Notes: generated by a model not told the origin, from the sequence alone. A stretch of 64,000 nt of DNA from CAZENU01 sp965222125 (GCA_965222125.1 CBDCTC010000002.1:186001-250000); one strand, 5' to 3'. Counted from the first letter of the stretch, positions 17,380 through 26,720 are shown. Numbers and translations: made by a program.

Positions 17380-18366
17380 GTGCCTCTCGTGAGTCAGCGG
17401 CCAGCCGTGCAATCGCGGCGCGTTGGCCGGGGGTTCCTGATCGTCGCCTCCCTGGCCTTGGTGGCCGCGATCGGTCAAGTCACCCTAGGCGGCGTGGTCC
17501 GCTTAACGGACTCGGGCCTCGGCTGTCCCGACTGGCCGCTGTGCCACGGCAAGCTGATACCGCAGGCCGAGTTCCACACCCTGATCGAGTATTCCCACAG
17601 GCTCTCCGCGTCGCTGCTCGGCGTGCTGGTGCTCGCTGCGGCTGTACTGGCGTGGAAGTCCCACCGGGACGACAGGCGGCTGACCGCATCGACCACGCTG
17701 GGACTCACCCTCGTGCTGATAGCCGCCGTGCTCGGCGGCATAACCGTCCTGACGGAGGTCGACTCCTGGGCAGTGCTCGTGCACCTGAGCGTTGCCGAGC
17801 TGCTGATCGCGTGCATCGTCGTGGCGATCGCGGCCGCCTGGGTCGGATACCGTCGTGTAGACCCGGCCTCCGGCCGAGACCGCTTCGACGCACTGGTGGC
17901 CGCCGCCGTCGCCGGCACCTTCCTGATCGTTCTGTCGGGTTCCTACATGGTCGGGCAAGGCTACGGCTCGAGCTGCGGCACATGGCCCCTGTGCCGGGGA
18001 AGCTTGCTGCCGACTGAGGGCCCGTATTTCATCCACATGGGCCACAGGCTCGTCGCGGCAGTGGTGGGAGCGATTGTCGTGGCCGTGTTCGCGGTCGCCT
18101 GGACCCGCGGGGACGCGCGACCGTACGTCAGACTGATGTCGTTGATTGCCGCGGCGCTTCTGGCAGTTCAGACGGGCCTTGGCGCCGTGACGGTGTGGTG
18201 GGGCTTTCCGCTCGCGCTCAGGGCGGTCCATCTGAGCGGGGCGACGCTGGTCTGGGCCGCTGTCGTATCGGTGGCCGCATTCCACTACGTCCCCGTCGTG
18301 CGGGGCCATAGCCGAGTAGACACGGAGGGCGCGGCGATGCAGCGAGCCGCGAGAGTCGGCACTTGA
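17380..18366 (+). CDS. ctaA: Heme A synthase (COX15/CtaA)
   Basis: This 328-residue membrane protein has eight predicted helices in two homologous halves. The putative heme-ligand histidines lie in IEYSHRLSAS and IHMGHRLVAA. Both halves keep the loop cysteine pairs (GCPDWPLCHG and SCGTWPLCRG). It oxidises the C8 methyl of heme O to make heme A for the oxidase encoded downstream. The start is GTG at 17380; GTG at 17389 is an alternative. Its TGA overlaps the next start. Confidence 0.93.
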   Translation: MPLVSQRPAVQSRRVGRGFLIVASLALVAAIGQVTLGGVVRLTDSGLGCPDWPLCHGKLIPQAEFHTLIEYSHRLSASLLGVLVLAAAVLAWKSHRDDRRLTASTTLGLTLVLIAAVLGGITVLTEVDSWAVLVHLSVAELLIACIVVAIAAAWVGYRRVDPASGRDRFDALVAAAVAGTFLIVLSGSYMVGQGYGSSCGTWPLCRGSLLPTEGPYFIHMGHRLVAAVVGAIVVAVFAVAWTRGDARPYVRLMSLIAAALLAVQTGLGAVTVWWGFPLALRAVHLSGATLVWAAVVSVAAFHYVPVVRGHSRVDTEGAAMQRAARVGT

Positions 18367-19250
18367 CAGGCAGTGCGGCCGTCTCGCGCAACGTCCTGAT
18401 GGACTACGTGGCTCTCACCAAGCCGCGGATCGTGTCGGCGCTGCTGATAACCGCCATGGGAGGGATGGTGGCGGCGGCCGGCGGGATGCCGGATGCCGCC
18501 ATAGCGACCGCCGTGCTCGTCGGCGGTGCTCTCGCGGCGGGCGGAGCCCACGCGCTGAACCACTACTTCGATCGAGACATCGACGCGGTGATGGGCCGCA
18601 CATCGGGGCGTCCGGTGGCCGCGGGCCGGGTGACGCCGCAGCGGGCGTTCGTCTTCGGCGTGCTGCTCAACGCGGCGGCTTTCGTCATGCTGAGCTCGAT
18701 GACCAACACGCTGAGCGCCGTACTGACCCTGAGCGCGACGCTGTTCTATGTGCTCGTCTACACCATAGGTCTGAAGCGGACTACGCCGCACAACATCGTC
18801 ATTGGCGGCGCGGCCGGGGCCATCCCGCCGATGGTGGGATGGGCGGCCGTCACGGGCGAAGTCGGGCTCGAGGCGCTGTACATGTTCTCCATCGTATTCT
18901 TCTGGACCCCGCCTCACTTCTGGGCGCTGGCGCTGCTCATCAAGGACGACTACGCCCGGGCCGGAGTCCCGATGCTGCCCGTCGTCGCGGGCGTGGCCGA
19001 GACGAAGCTACAGATATTCCTGTACACCCTGATGCTGGTCGCGCTGAGCATACTCTTCTTCGCGACCGGAACGGTGGGCTGGCTGTACCTGGGTTCCGCC
19101 ATCGCACTGGGCGTACCCTTCATCTACTACTCGTGGCGGCTGCTACGGGGGCCGGAGTCCGAAGGCGCCAGGCGCCTGTTTCACTACTCCCTGGCCTACT
19201 TGGCGCTTCTTTTTGCAGCCATCGCGGCCGACGGGGTATTGTCGACGTGA
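18363..19250 (+). CDS. ctaB: Protoheme IX farnesyltransferase (heme O synthase)
   Basis: This 295-residue UbiA-type membrane enzyme adds a farnesyl group to heme B. Seen motifs are LTKPRIV near the N-terminus and the metal-binding NHYFDRDIDAVMGRT. The HNIVIGGAAGAIPP loop and WTPPHFWALA are family hallmarks. The start is TTG at 18363, overlapping the ctaA stop (TTGA), so the two heme A pathway genes are translationally coupled. Confidence 0.94.
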   Translation: MTGSAAVSRNVLMDYVALTKPRIVSALLITAMGGMVAAAGGMPDAAIATAVLVGGALAAGGAHALNHYFDRDIDAVMGRTSGRPVAAGRVTPQRAFVFGVLLNAAAFVMLSSMTNTLSAVLTLSATLFYVLVYTIGLKRTTPHNIVIGGAAGAIPPMVGWAAVTGEVGLEALYMFSIVFFWTPPHFWALALLIKDDYARAGVPMLPVVAGVAETKLQIFLYTLMLVALSILFFATGTVGWLYLGSAIALGVPFIYYSWRLLRGPESEGARRLFHYSLAYLALLFAAIAADGVLST

Positions 19251-19351
19251 GGACGACCGCTTCCAAAGTCTTGACTGGCCATGAGGGCTTTGCTAGATTC
19301 TGTGTCGGCCGCCGCCTAGTGTGTGCGGTCAGTCTTTTGGCAGGAGTAGCG

Positions 19352-20437
19352 ATGCCAGGCATGCGCCTAATCGGACGCCGACCGGGCATCTTTGTCGCCG
19401 CCGCGCTCGCGGTTTTCCTCCTCGCGGCGCTTGCGGGCTGTACCCCTGATCACAACCAGTCGACCTTCGACACTACGGGCCCGATAGCGGAGTCTCAGCT
19501 ACGGCTCTTCTACTGGATATTCTGGGCCGCCGTCTTCGTCTTCGTCGTCGTGGAGGGAATACTGCTGTACGCGGTCATCCGGTACCGCAGGAAGCCCGGA
19601 GACCCGGACCCCAAGCAGACCCACGGGCATACGCCGATCGAGATAGCGTGGACGCTGGCTCCGGCAGTCGTGCTCGCGGTGGTCGCGGTGCCCACGGTGG
19701 CAACCATCTTCGACAACGACACCTCGCCCCACCCGCCCGAACAAGGCGGAATGCTGGTCGAAGTCGTCGGCCACCAGTGGTGGTGGGAGTTCAACTACGC
19801 TCACCCCGACGACCCGGAGAAGAAGCTGGTCACGTCGAACGAGCTGCACATACCCGTCGACGCCGTAGTGAACCTCACCCTCGATTCCGAGGACGTTCTC
19901 CACAGCTTCTGGATACCGAAGATAGCGGGCAAGGTGGACCTGGTGCCCAACTCGCTGAACCGGATGTGGATCAAGGGCGAGGAGACGGGCCACTTCTTCG
20001 GCCAGTGCGCCGAGTTCTGCGGAGTTTCGCACGCCAACATGCGGTTCGACGTGATCGTCGAGACCCAGGAGGAGTTCGACGCGTGGCTGCGCCGCGAGGC
20101 GGGCCCGGGCTTCGTGTCGACCGAACCGCTGGCCGCGCAAGGCAGGGAGCTGTTCGAGGGGAGCGCCGGCTGTTTCGCCTGCCACTCCATCACGGGCTCG
20201 TCGCGCTCGCGGGGCACCCGCGGGCCCAACCTGACGCACGTCGCCAGCCGCGGACGGCTCGGGGCTGGGATCATGGACAACACGCAGGCGAACGTGCGCC
20301 GGTGGCTGGATAACCCGAACGAAGTCAAGCCGGGGAACATCATGGCCACGGAAGCGCCGGTGTTCATCGACCCGACGAAAAAGCTGACAGAGCCAGAGAT
20401 CTCGGCGCTGGTCGCCTACCTCAGGAGCCTGAAGTGA
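19352..20437 (+). CDS. ctaC: Cytochrome c oxidase subunit II fused to a cytochrome c domain
   Basis: The 361-residue lipoprotein has a signal ending in a LAALAGC lipobox (Cys30), two membrane helices, and a cupredoxin domain with the CuA ligands in VLHSFWIP and QCAEFCGVSHANM. A C-terminal cytochrome c domain follows, with heme motif CFACH near residue 273 and a distal Met probably in GNIMATEAP. This is the caa3 architecture. The ATG at 19352 has CAGGAG 5 bases upstream. It receives electrons from cytochrome c or its substitute at the outer membrane face. Confidence 0.94.
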   Translation: MPGMRLIGRRPGIFVAAALAVFLLAALAGCTPDHNQSTFDTTGPIAESQLRLFYWIFWAAVFVFVVVEGILLYAVIRYRRKPGDPDPKQTHGHTPIEIAWTLAPAVVLAVVAVPTVATIFDNDTSPHPPEQGGMLVEVVGHQWWWEFNYAHPDDPEKKLVTSNELHIPVDAVVNLTLDSEDVLHSFWIPKIAGKVDLVPNSLNRMWIKGEETGHFFGQCAEFCGVSHANMRFDVIVETQEEFDAWLRREAGPGFVSTEPLAAQGRELFEGSAGCFACHSITGSSRSRGTRGPNLTHVASRGRLGAGIMDNTQANVRRWLDNPNEVKPGNIMATEAPVFIDPTKKLTEPEISALVAYLRSLK

Positions 20438-20513
20438 TCATGCCAGCGCTGGCGTATAATCCGAGTATGGCGCCGGAAGACCGCAGGACGTCGACCACTC
20501 TCGGAGGCGGACG

Positions 20514-22373
20514 ATGACGACACTCGCTCGGGTGTTCCCAAGCAGGCCGGTACACCCGACCGGCGTATGGTCGTGGATCACGACGATAGACCACAAGCGC
20601 ATCGGCATCCTCTACGGGGTGACCGCCTTCATCATGTTCATCACCGGCGGGCTCGAGGCGCTGGTCATCCGCCTGCAGCTTGCCAGGCCCGGCCAGGAGT
20701 TCGTCACTCCCGAGACGTTCAACCAGCTCTTCACGATGCACGGGACGACGATGATCTTCCTGGCGATCATGCCGATGGGCGCGGCCTTCTTCAACTTCAT
20801 CATCCCGCTGCAGATCGGAGCGCGGGACGTGGCGTTCCCGCGGCTCAACGCCTTCAGCTACTGGACGTTCCTGGCCGGCGCGCTCATGCTCAAGCTGAGC
20901 TGGTTCCTGGGCGGCGCGCCCAACGCCGGTTGGTTTGGCTATGCGCCGATCACGGGCGCGGCCTACAGCCCGGGCCAGGGCATCGACTTCTGGATCCTCA
21001 GCCTTCAGATACTCGGGATCGCCTCTCTGGCGGCGGCGTTCAACTTCATCGTCACCATAGTCAACATGCGGGCTCCGGGTCTCTCGTTGATGCGTCTTCC
21101 ACTCTTCACGTGGATGACCCTCGTGACGTCGATCCTGCTCGTCCTGGCGTTCCCGGTCATCACGGTCGCGTTGATCGAGCTGATGTTCGACCGCTTCTTC
21201 GGCACCAACTTCTTCGTTCCCACGGCCGGCGCGAACCCACTGCTCTGGCAGCACCTGTTCTGGATCTTCGGCCACCCGGAGGTGTACATCCTGATACTGC
21301 CGGCGATGGGCATCGTCTCAGAGATCGTGCCCACGTTCTCCAAGAAGCCGCTGTTCGGCTACCCGGTAGTAGTGCTGTCGGGGGTCATCATCGGGTTCAT
21401 GGGCTGGATGGTGTGGAGCCACCACATGTTCACGGTCGGCCTGGGGCCCATCGCGAACTCCGTCTTCGCACTGACGACGATGGCGATCGCGGTGCCGACG
21501 GGCGTCAAGATATTCAACTGGATAGGGACCATCTGGGGCGGCTCGGTGGAGATGAAGACGCCGATGCTGTTCTCGGTAGGCTTCGTCGCACTCTTCATAG
21601 TGGGCGGCCTCAGCGGAGTGATGCACTCTTCGGCCGCCTCGGACGCGCAGCAGCAGGATACCTACTTCATCATCGCCCACATCCACTACGTGCTGTTCGG
21701 CGGAAGCATCGTAGCCCTGCTGGGCGGCGTCTACTACTGGTACCCCAAGGTCACCGGCCGCCTGATGGACGAGACTGTCGGGAAGATCAACTTCTGGCTC
21801 ATGTTCATCGGGATGAACATCGCGTTCTTCCCGATGCACTTCCTGGGGCTGGACGGCATGCCTCGCAGAATCTACACCTACGACCCGGACATGGGCTGGA
21901 ACCTGTGGAACATGGTCTCGTCGATCGGCGCGCTGCTGGTGGCGTTGTCGGTCCTCGTCTTCATGATCAACGCGATCCGCAGCTATAAGAAGGGCGAGGT
22001 CGCGGGCGCCGACCCCTGGGACGCGCGGACTCTGGAGTGGTCGATCCCGTCGCCTCCGCCCGAGTACAACTTCGCGCAGATTCCCACGGTCCACGACCGC
22101 GACGCCTTCTGGGCGCAGAAGCGGGCGGGCGTCCGCGCCGTGCCGGTGGCGGGCGGCTCAGAGGAGCACGACGTGCACCTCCCGCAGCCGTCGTACTGGC
22201 CGTTCGTCGTCTCCGTCGGACTGCTGATAGCTGGCTACGGGCTCGTATATCTGGGCAGCTACAATCCGGTTTCGATCGCGGTGGCGGTCATCGGCACCTT
22301 CATCGCTATGTTCGCCGTATACGCATGGTCCTTCGAGCCGGTCAACGACCCGGACGAGGGCTCGGGATACTAG
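20514..22373 (+). CDS. ctaD: Cytochrome c oxidase subunit I
   Basis: This is the catalytic heme-copper subunit (619 residues, 12 or more membrane helices). Visible ligands and channels include HGTTMIF (heme a His), GHPEVYI near residue 253 (CuB His and cross-linked Tyr, A-type D/K-channel oxidase), SHHMF near 302 (CuB His pair) and AHIHYVLFGGS near 389 (heme ligands). The ATG at 20514 follows a GGAGGCGG. A TATAAT at 20455-20460 without a clear -35 suggests an internal promoter. Confidence 0.97.
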   Translation: MTTLARVFPSRPVHPTGVWSWITTIDHKRIGILYGVTAFIMFITGGLEALVIRLQLARPGQEFVTPETFNQLFTMHGTTMIFLAIMPMGAAFFNFIIPLQIGARDVAFPRLNAFSYWTFLAGALMLKLSWFLGGAPNAGWFGYAPITGAAYSPGQGIDFWILSLQILGIASLAAAFNFIVTIVNMRAPGLSLMRLPLFTWMTLVTSILLVLAFPVITVALIELMFDRFFGTNFFVPTAGANPLLWQHLFWIFGHPEVYILILPAMGIVSEIVPTFSKKPLFGYPVVVLSGVIIGFMGWMVWSHHMFTVGLGPIANSVFALTTMAIAVPTGVKIFNWIGTIWGGSVEMKTPMLFSVGFVALFIVGGLSGVMHSSAASDAQQQDTYFIIAHIHYVLFGGSIVALLGGVYYWYPKVTGRLMDETVGKINFWLMFIGMNIAFFPMHFLGLDGMPRRIYTYDPDMGWNLWNMVSSIGALLVALSVLVFMINAIRSYKKGEVAGADPWDARTLEWSIPSPPPEYNFAQIPTVHDRDAFWAQKRAGVRAVPVAGGSEEHDVHLPQPSYWPFVVSVGLLIAGYGLVYLGSYNPVSIAVAVIGTFIAMFAVYAWSFEPVNDPDEGSGY

Positions 22374-22385
22374 GGGGCCAGCGAC

Positions 22386-23141
22386 TTGGCACAAGCGACC
22401 GCCGCAGCGCACGAGGGAGAGCACGAGGACACGACCACCGGTCTGAACCATCGGAAGCTGCTCATGTGGGCCTTCCTGGGTTCGGACTGCATGTTCTTCG
22501 GCTCTTTGCTCGCGACCTACCTCGTCTACCAGGGCAAGAGCAAGGTCGGGCCCTTCCCGGAGGATGTCTTCAGCATCCCCACCACGTCGGTGAGCACCTT
22601 CGTGCTGCTCATGAGCAGCATGAGCATGGTGCTGGCCTACTCCGCCCTGACCAAGGGCCAGACGAAGTCGTTCCGGATCTGGCTGCTGTCCACCGCGATC
22701 TTGGGCATGACGTTCCTCGCCTTCCAGGTGTTCGAGTTCCGGGACTTCGCCAACCACGAGCTGGAATTCCACTGCAGCGAAGTGGACCTGTCCGGGCCCA
22801 TCGAAAAGGACAACCACACGCTGACCACCTTCCAGCGGAACCAGCTCAAGGAGCAGTGCGAGGCCGGGCACGAAGTGGCGGAGGTCGACCACGGCCTCAC
22901 GCCGAGGACGAACCTGTTCGGCACCACGTTCTTCACGCTGACCGGGTTCCACGGCGCGCACGTGACCCTGGGCGTGGTGTGGCTGCTGTCGCTGTTCTTC
23001 TACTCGTTCAAGCGGGGCGGCGCCTCGCCAAAGCGGGAGCTCGACATAGACCTCGCCGCGCTGTACTGGCACTTCGTGGACGTGGTCTGGATCGTCATCT
23101 TCACGGTCGTCTACCTGTTCGGGGTGTTCCCCGGACTCTAG
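22386..23141 (+). CDS. ctaE: Cytochrome c oxidase subunit III
   Basis: The 251-residue membrane protein has the subunit III pattern: NHRKLLMWAFLGSD at the start, FFTLTGFHGAHVTLG in the core and YWHFVDVVWIVIF at the end. A hydrophilic loop of about 60 residues (roughly 118-178) between helices is longer than in short bacterial homologues. The start is TTG at 22386, 12 bases after ctaD. Confidence 0.93.
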   Translation: MAQATAAAHEGEHEDTTTGLNHRKLLMWAFLGSDCMFFGSLLATYLVYQGKSKVGPFPEDVFSIPTTSVSTFVLLMSSMSMVLAYSALTKGQTKSFRIWLLSTAILGMTFLAFQVFEFRDFANHELEFHCSEVDLSGPIEKDNHTLTTFQRNQLKEQCEAGHEVAEVDHGLTPRTNLFGTTFFTLTGFHGAHVTLGVVWLLSLFFYSFKRGGASPKRELDIDLAALYWHFVDVVWIVIFTVVYLFGVFPGL

Positions 23142-23182
23142 TCTCGCGGGCAAATCGACGACGCAGAATCGAGGAAGGGCAA

Positions 23183-23509
23183 ATGGCGGAGGACTCAGCG
23201 ACACACGCGGAGACATCGCACGGCGAGGCGCACGCCGGCCATCCGACGCCGCTGACCTACTTCAAGGTCGCGATGGCGCTGAGCGCCATAACGGCCACTG
23301 AGGTAGGGATCTTCTACGTCGAGGACCTGGGCAAGGGCATCATCCCGATCCTCGCGGTGCTTTCCATCGCGAAGTTCGCGATGGTCGCGATGTTCTACAT
23401 GCACCTGAAGTACGACTCTCGGCTGTTCACCAGCTTCTTCGTTACGGGCCTCATGCTGGCATTCGTGGTGGTCATCGCCGTTCTCGCGCTGTTCCGGTTC
23501 TTCGCGTGA
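23183..23509 (+). CDS. ctaF: Cytochrome c oxidase subunit IV (CtaF-like)
   Basis: This 108-residue protein has a His/Glu-rich N-terminal tail and three membrane helices, with the FAMVAMFYMHLKYD segment typical of bacterial COX IV. The ATG at 23183 follows GAGGAAGGG. Confidence 0.85.
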   Translation: MAEDSATHAETSHGEAHAGHPTPLTYFKVAMALSAITATEVGIFYVEDLGKGIIPILAVLSIAKFAMVAMFYMHLKYDSRLFTSFFVTGLMLAFVVVIAVLALFRFFA

Positions 23510-23553
23510 CGGCCGCCGGAAGCCAAGGCTGACGTCCGGGGGGAGCCGAACAA

Positions 23554-24405
23554 GTGGACTCGCTGTGGACTCACTGGCACGGACATCCTGACGTGCTGAT
23601 CGGCTTGGGCGCCCTGCAAGCAGCGTACCTGCTGGGCGTCGGTCCGATCAGAGAGCGCTACCAGTTGGCCGAGCGCGCCGATCCGCGCCAGATCGCCACG
23701 TTCACGACCGGCGTGATGGTGATCTTCCTTGCGCTGCTGTCGCCGCTGCACATCCTGAGCGACGACTACCTGTTCAGCGCCCACATGCTGCAGCACGTGC
23801 TGCTGACCCTGGTCGCGCCTCCGCTGCTGATCCTCGGCACGCCCGACTGGCTGCTCAGGCGGCTGATGCGGCCGGACATCGTGTTCATACTGGTGCGAAA
23901 GGCGACACATCCGGTCACCGCCTTTCTGGCCTTCAACGTCGTGTTTTCGATCTGGCACATGCCAGCGCTGTACAACGTGTCGGTGACCAACCACGGGGTC
24001 CACATAGGCGAGCATCTGCTGTTCATCGGCGTCGCGGTCCTGCTCTGGTGGCCGATCGTAAGCACCATGCCCGAGCTGCCGCGGCTGACGTACCCGTTGC
24101 AGATGGGCTACCTGTTCATGCTGTCCATCGCGCAGATCATCGTGTTCGCGCCCATTACGTTCGCGCGCAACCCGATATACGAGTGGTACGTCCAAGCGCC
24201 CGAGATCTGGTCGATGGACGCGGTGACGGACCAGCAGATCGGCGCCATAATAATGAAGGTCGGCGGCGGCATCCTGTTCATGACCCTCATCATCGCCGCC
24301 TTCTTCAGGTGGTATAACGACGATAGGAACGAGCAGCTCGCGACCCGCTCCTCGGCGTCGGCCACGCCCTCCGACGAGCCGCCGCGGGCGCTGGAGCGCC
24401 CGTAA
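23554..24405 (+). CDS. ctaG: Cytochrome c oxidase assembly protein CtaG (caa3 type)
   Basis: The 283-residue protein has about seven membrane helices and the family's conserved HMLQHVLLTLVAPP and WHMPALYN segments rich in His and Met. It is thought to help copper or subunit I assembly in Gram-positive-type oxidases. The start is GTG at 23554, with GGGGGAG upstream. Confidence 0.9.
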   Translation: MDSLWTHWHGHPDVLIGLGALQAAYLLGVGPIRERYQLAERADPRQIATFTTGVMVIFLALLSPLHILSDDYLFSAHMLQHVLLTLVAPPLLILGTPDWLLRRLMRPDIVFILVRKATHPVTAFLAFNVVFSIWHMPALYNVSVTNHGVHIGEHLLFIGVAVLLWWPIVSTMPELPRLTYPLQMGYLFMLSIAQIIVFAPITFARNPIYEWYVQAPEIWSMDAVTDQQIGAIIMKVGGGILFMTLIIAAFFRWYNDDRNEQLATRSSASATPSDEPPRALERP

Positions 24406-24427
24406 GGGCGCGAAAGGGACGCATAAC

Positions 24428-24640
24428 ATGGACAAGAACCGCTTGTTGGGTATGTCGGCGCTGTTCCCGCTGCTGGCTGTGGCGACCATCATCGCCTATG
24501 GCGGCGGGCTGGGCGTCATCTTCATACTCGTGAACGAGTCGCCTCTTGGCGAGTGGGGCGTGATCGCCATCGGCGTCGCGCTGGTCGTCCTTGTCCCAAC
24601 CATCGCCGCCCTGGCACAGAGGGCGGTAGAGCGGGATTAG
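24428..24640 (+). CDS. Small two-helix membrane protein in the cta cluster
   Basis: This 70-residue protein has two hydrophobic helices (about 8-36 and 44-64) and no recognised domain. The ATG at 24428 lies just downstream of a GAAAGGGAC. Its place between ctaG and the SCO gene suggests an oxidase accessory subunit, which is inference only. Confidence 0.65.
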   Translation: MDKNRLLGMSALFPLLAVATIIAYGGGLGVIFILVNESPLGEWGVIAIGVALVVLVPTIAALAQRAVERD

Positions 24641-24685
24641 CGGCCCACGCCGGACGACGATCAGAGCTCGGCTGGTAGGGGCGGC

Positions 24686-25336
24686 GTGGTAAGGGCGGCG
24701 CTGATCATCGCCGCGGCGCTAACGCTCGTGGGGTGCTCCGGCGGCGAGGGCCTGCGCGGCACCGTCCTCGATCCCATCAGGCCGGCGCCCGGATTCGAGC
24801 TCACCAACCAGCACGGCCAGACGGTCGATCTGTCCGGCCGCCTGGGCTCCGTCGTGGCCCTCACCTTCCTCTACACGAGCTGTCCCGATATCTGCCCCGT
24901 GATCGCCTCTCACCTGCGCGAGGTCCGGCGCCTGCTGGGCGAAGACGCCGACGAGGTCGAGATAGTGGCGATCAGCGTGGACCCGGGACGAGACTCGGTC
25001 GAAACGGCCAACGAATACTCCCGGCGATCGGACATGCTGAACGGCTGGGATTTTCTAGTAGGGGACGAAGGGGAGTTGAGGCCGGTGTGGCAGGCATACT
25101 ACGTGGCTCCCAGCGTCGACCCAAGCCCAGGCGAGGGGACCGAAACGACGGGGCAGAAGCACACAAGCGGCACGGACGCGCTGGCTCGCGACATTGCGGC
25201 CGCGCACACGGTGTCGCACGCCGGGCCGGTCTATCTCATAGACCGCGCGGGAAGGATGAGGTCGCTGTTCACTCTGCCGTTCGGCCCGGAGGACGTGGTC
25301 CACGACGTGCGCGTACTGCTGGCAGAGTCACGGTAG
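24686..25336 (+). CDS. SCO1/SenC-family copper chaperone lipoprotein
   Basis: The 216-residue thioredoxin-fold protein has a lipobox at LTLVGC (Cys17), the copper-binding CPDIC (Cys66, Cys70) and the third ligand His near residue 177 in VSHAGPVYLID. It would load the CuA site of subunit II. The start is GTG at 24686. It ends the oxidase cluster. Confidence 0.92.
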   Translation: MVRAALIIAAALTLVGCSGGEGLRGTVLDPIRPAPGFELTNQHGQTVDLSGRLGSVVALTFLYTSCPDICPVIASHLREVRRLLGEDADEVEIVAISVDPGRDSVETANEYSRRSDMLNGWDFLVGDEGELRPVWQAYYVAPSVDPSPGEGTETTGQKHTSGTDALARDIAAAHTVSHAGPVYLIDRAGRMRSLFTLPFGPEDVVHDVRVLLAESR

Positions 25337-25381
25337 GGCCTTCCGACAAGGACGGGGCCCGGTAACCGCTAATCTCGCGGG

Positions 25382-25750
25382 CTAGGCGACCGCCTCTTCG
25401 AGCTGTGCCCTGGCATGCGCCGCGATCTTCGCGAAGCCGTCCGGATCGTCGACGGCCAACTCGGCGAGCATCTTGCGGTTGACGGCGACGCCAGCCAACT
25501 TGAGCCCGTGAATGAGCCGGCTGTACGAGATCCCGTTGGCGCGCGCGGCGGCGTTTACGCGGAGGTTCCACAGCCGCCGCATGTCGCCCTTTCGCTCCCG
25601 GCGGTGCGCGTAAGAGTACTGCAGCGCGTGGATGAGCGACTCGTGGGCCCGGCGGTACAGGCGATGCCGGACTCCCTTGTGGCCCTTGGTCTGCTTCAGG
25701 AGCTTCTTGTGGCGGCGCTTCTTGACGACGCCTCGTTTGATTCTGGTCAT
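25382..25750 (-). CDS. rplT: Ribosomal protein L20
   Basis: This 122-residue basic protein begins MTRIKRGVVKKRRHKK and has the full L20 pattern (GHKGVRHRLYRRAHE, LWNLRVNAAARANG, LAGVAVNRKMLAELA). It starts 4 bases after the L35 stop and is the last gene of the thrS-infC-rpmI-rplT cluster. Confidence 0.97.
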   Translation of the reverse strand: MTRIKRGVVKKRRHKKLLKQTKGHKGVRHRLYRRAHESLIHALQYSYAHRRERKGDMRRLWNLRVNAAARANGISYSRLIHGLKLAGVAVNRKMLAELAVDDPDGFAKIAAHARAQLEEAVA

Positions 25751-25754
25751 TTCG

Positions 25755-25949
25755 CTAACTCGCCAGCATCCGGCGCACACGCTTGGCATCGCCGCGGCTC
25801 ACCGGGAGCTTGCGGGAGTAGAGCCTGCGCACACTGGCCGGCTTCGTGTGTCGGTGGGTGTTCCGCCGCCCCTTCATCCTAACCAGTTTACCTCGTCCGG
25901 TGATCTTGAACCGTGAGGCTGCGCTCTTTCGGGTCTTAAGCTTGGGCAA
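25755..25949 (-). CDS. rpmI: Ribosomal protein L35, TTG start overlapping infC
   Basis: The 64-residue protein begins MPKLKTRKSAASRFKITG, a canonical L35 N-terminus, but its start codon is TTG at 25949. It overlaps the last 14 bases of infC in another frame. GAGG (25959-25962) lies 9 bases upstream, inside infC. Coupling to infC translation is likely. Confidence 0.94.
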   Translation of the reverse strand: MPKLKTRKSAASRFKITGRGKLVRMKGRRNTHRHTKPASVRRLYSRKLPVSRGDAKRVRRMLAS

Positions 25950-26529
25950 CCTTGACAGCCTCTTTCTCAGGGGCCTCTTGCCCCTGCTTCATGGCGCGAG
26001 CCTTTGCGGACGCGGACGGCGGAGAGAGGATCATCGACAGGAACCGCCCCTCGAACGACGGCCTCTTTTCCATCAACGCGTCGTCGGCCAGGTCCTCAGC
26101 TACCAACTTCAGCACCGCCATGCCTACCTCGGGGTGCGTGATCTCCCTGCCGCGGAACATCACGCTGACCTTTACCTTCGCTCCCGTGTCAAGCAGCCGC
26201 CTGACCAGACGCGTCTTGGCCGCCCGATCGTGCTCGCCGATCCGGGTCTTGAACCGGACTTCGCGCAGTTCGTTGGTCGCCTTGGCCTTGCTGTCCCGTC
26301 GCGCCTCTCGCTCTTTTCTCGTGGCCTCGTACCGGAACTTGCCGTAGTCCATCAACCGGCACACGGGAGGAGAGGCCGCGGGGGCGACCTCCACCAAGTC
26401 AAGCCCGCGTTCTTCGGCCAACTCCAAGGCCTGACGCGTCGGCATCACGCCGAGCTGTTTGCTTTCTTCGTCTACCAGCCGGACTTCCGCTATTCGTATC
26501 TGCCGGTTGGTCCGATAATCTTTAGGTAT
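25936..26529 (-). CDS. infC: Translation initiation factor IF-3, apparent AUA start codon
   Basis: With the ATA at 26529 as start, the protein is 197 residues and begins PKDYRTNRQIRIAEVRLVD, the expected IF-3 N-terminal domain. An in-frame TAG lies just five codons upstream, and no ATG, GTG or TTG occurs until GTG/ATG about 26-27 codons later, which would delete half of the N-terminal domain. GGGAG (26538-26542) is 8 bases before the ATA. IF-3 genes in other bacteria often use AUU or similar rare starts, so that IF-3 represses its own translation; the same is inferred here. The C-terminal domain with KVSVMFRGREITH is intact. Confidence 0.9.
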   Translation of the reverse strand: MPKDYRTNRQIRIAEVRLVDEESKQLGVMPTRQALELAEERGLDLVEVAPAASPPVCRLMDYGKFRYEATRKEREARRDSKAKATNELREVRFKTRIGEHDRAAKTRLVRRLLDTGAKVKVSVMFRGREITHPEVGMAVLKLVAEDLADDALMEKRPSFEGRFLSMILSPPSASAKARAMKQGQEAPEKEAVKVAQA

Positions 26530-26573
26530 ACCGTCTACTCCCTATGCTGTCTCGTGTCCGAGTCGTGGCGTCG

Positions 26574-26602
26574 AATATAGCATAGTGCCTTGAGGCAGGC
26601 AA
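26574..26602 (-). promoter_or_regulatory. Candidate infC promoter
   Basis: Reading the minus strand, TTGCCT (26602-26597) and TATATT (26579-26574) are 17 bases apart, ending about 45 bases before the infC start in the 191-bp thrS-infC gap. It would allow infC-rpmI-rplT expression independent of thrS. Confidence 0.5.
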
Positions 26603-26720
26603 TATGAAAAGGCTCCGACGTAACTGCTCATACTTCAAGGGACGAGTGTCCGTTCGGACCCCTGGACACCCGTTTTCGTGGCATGAACGTTGTCTGTGAT
26701 CGCGCCAGAGCCGACCGTGG

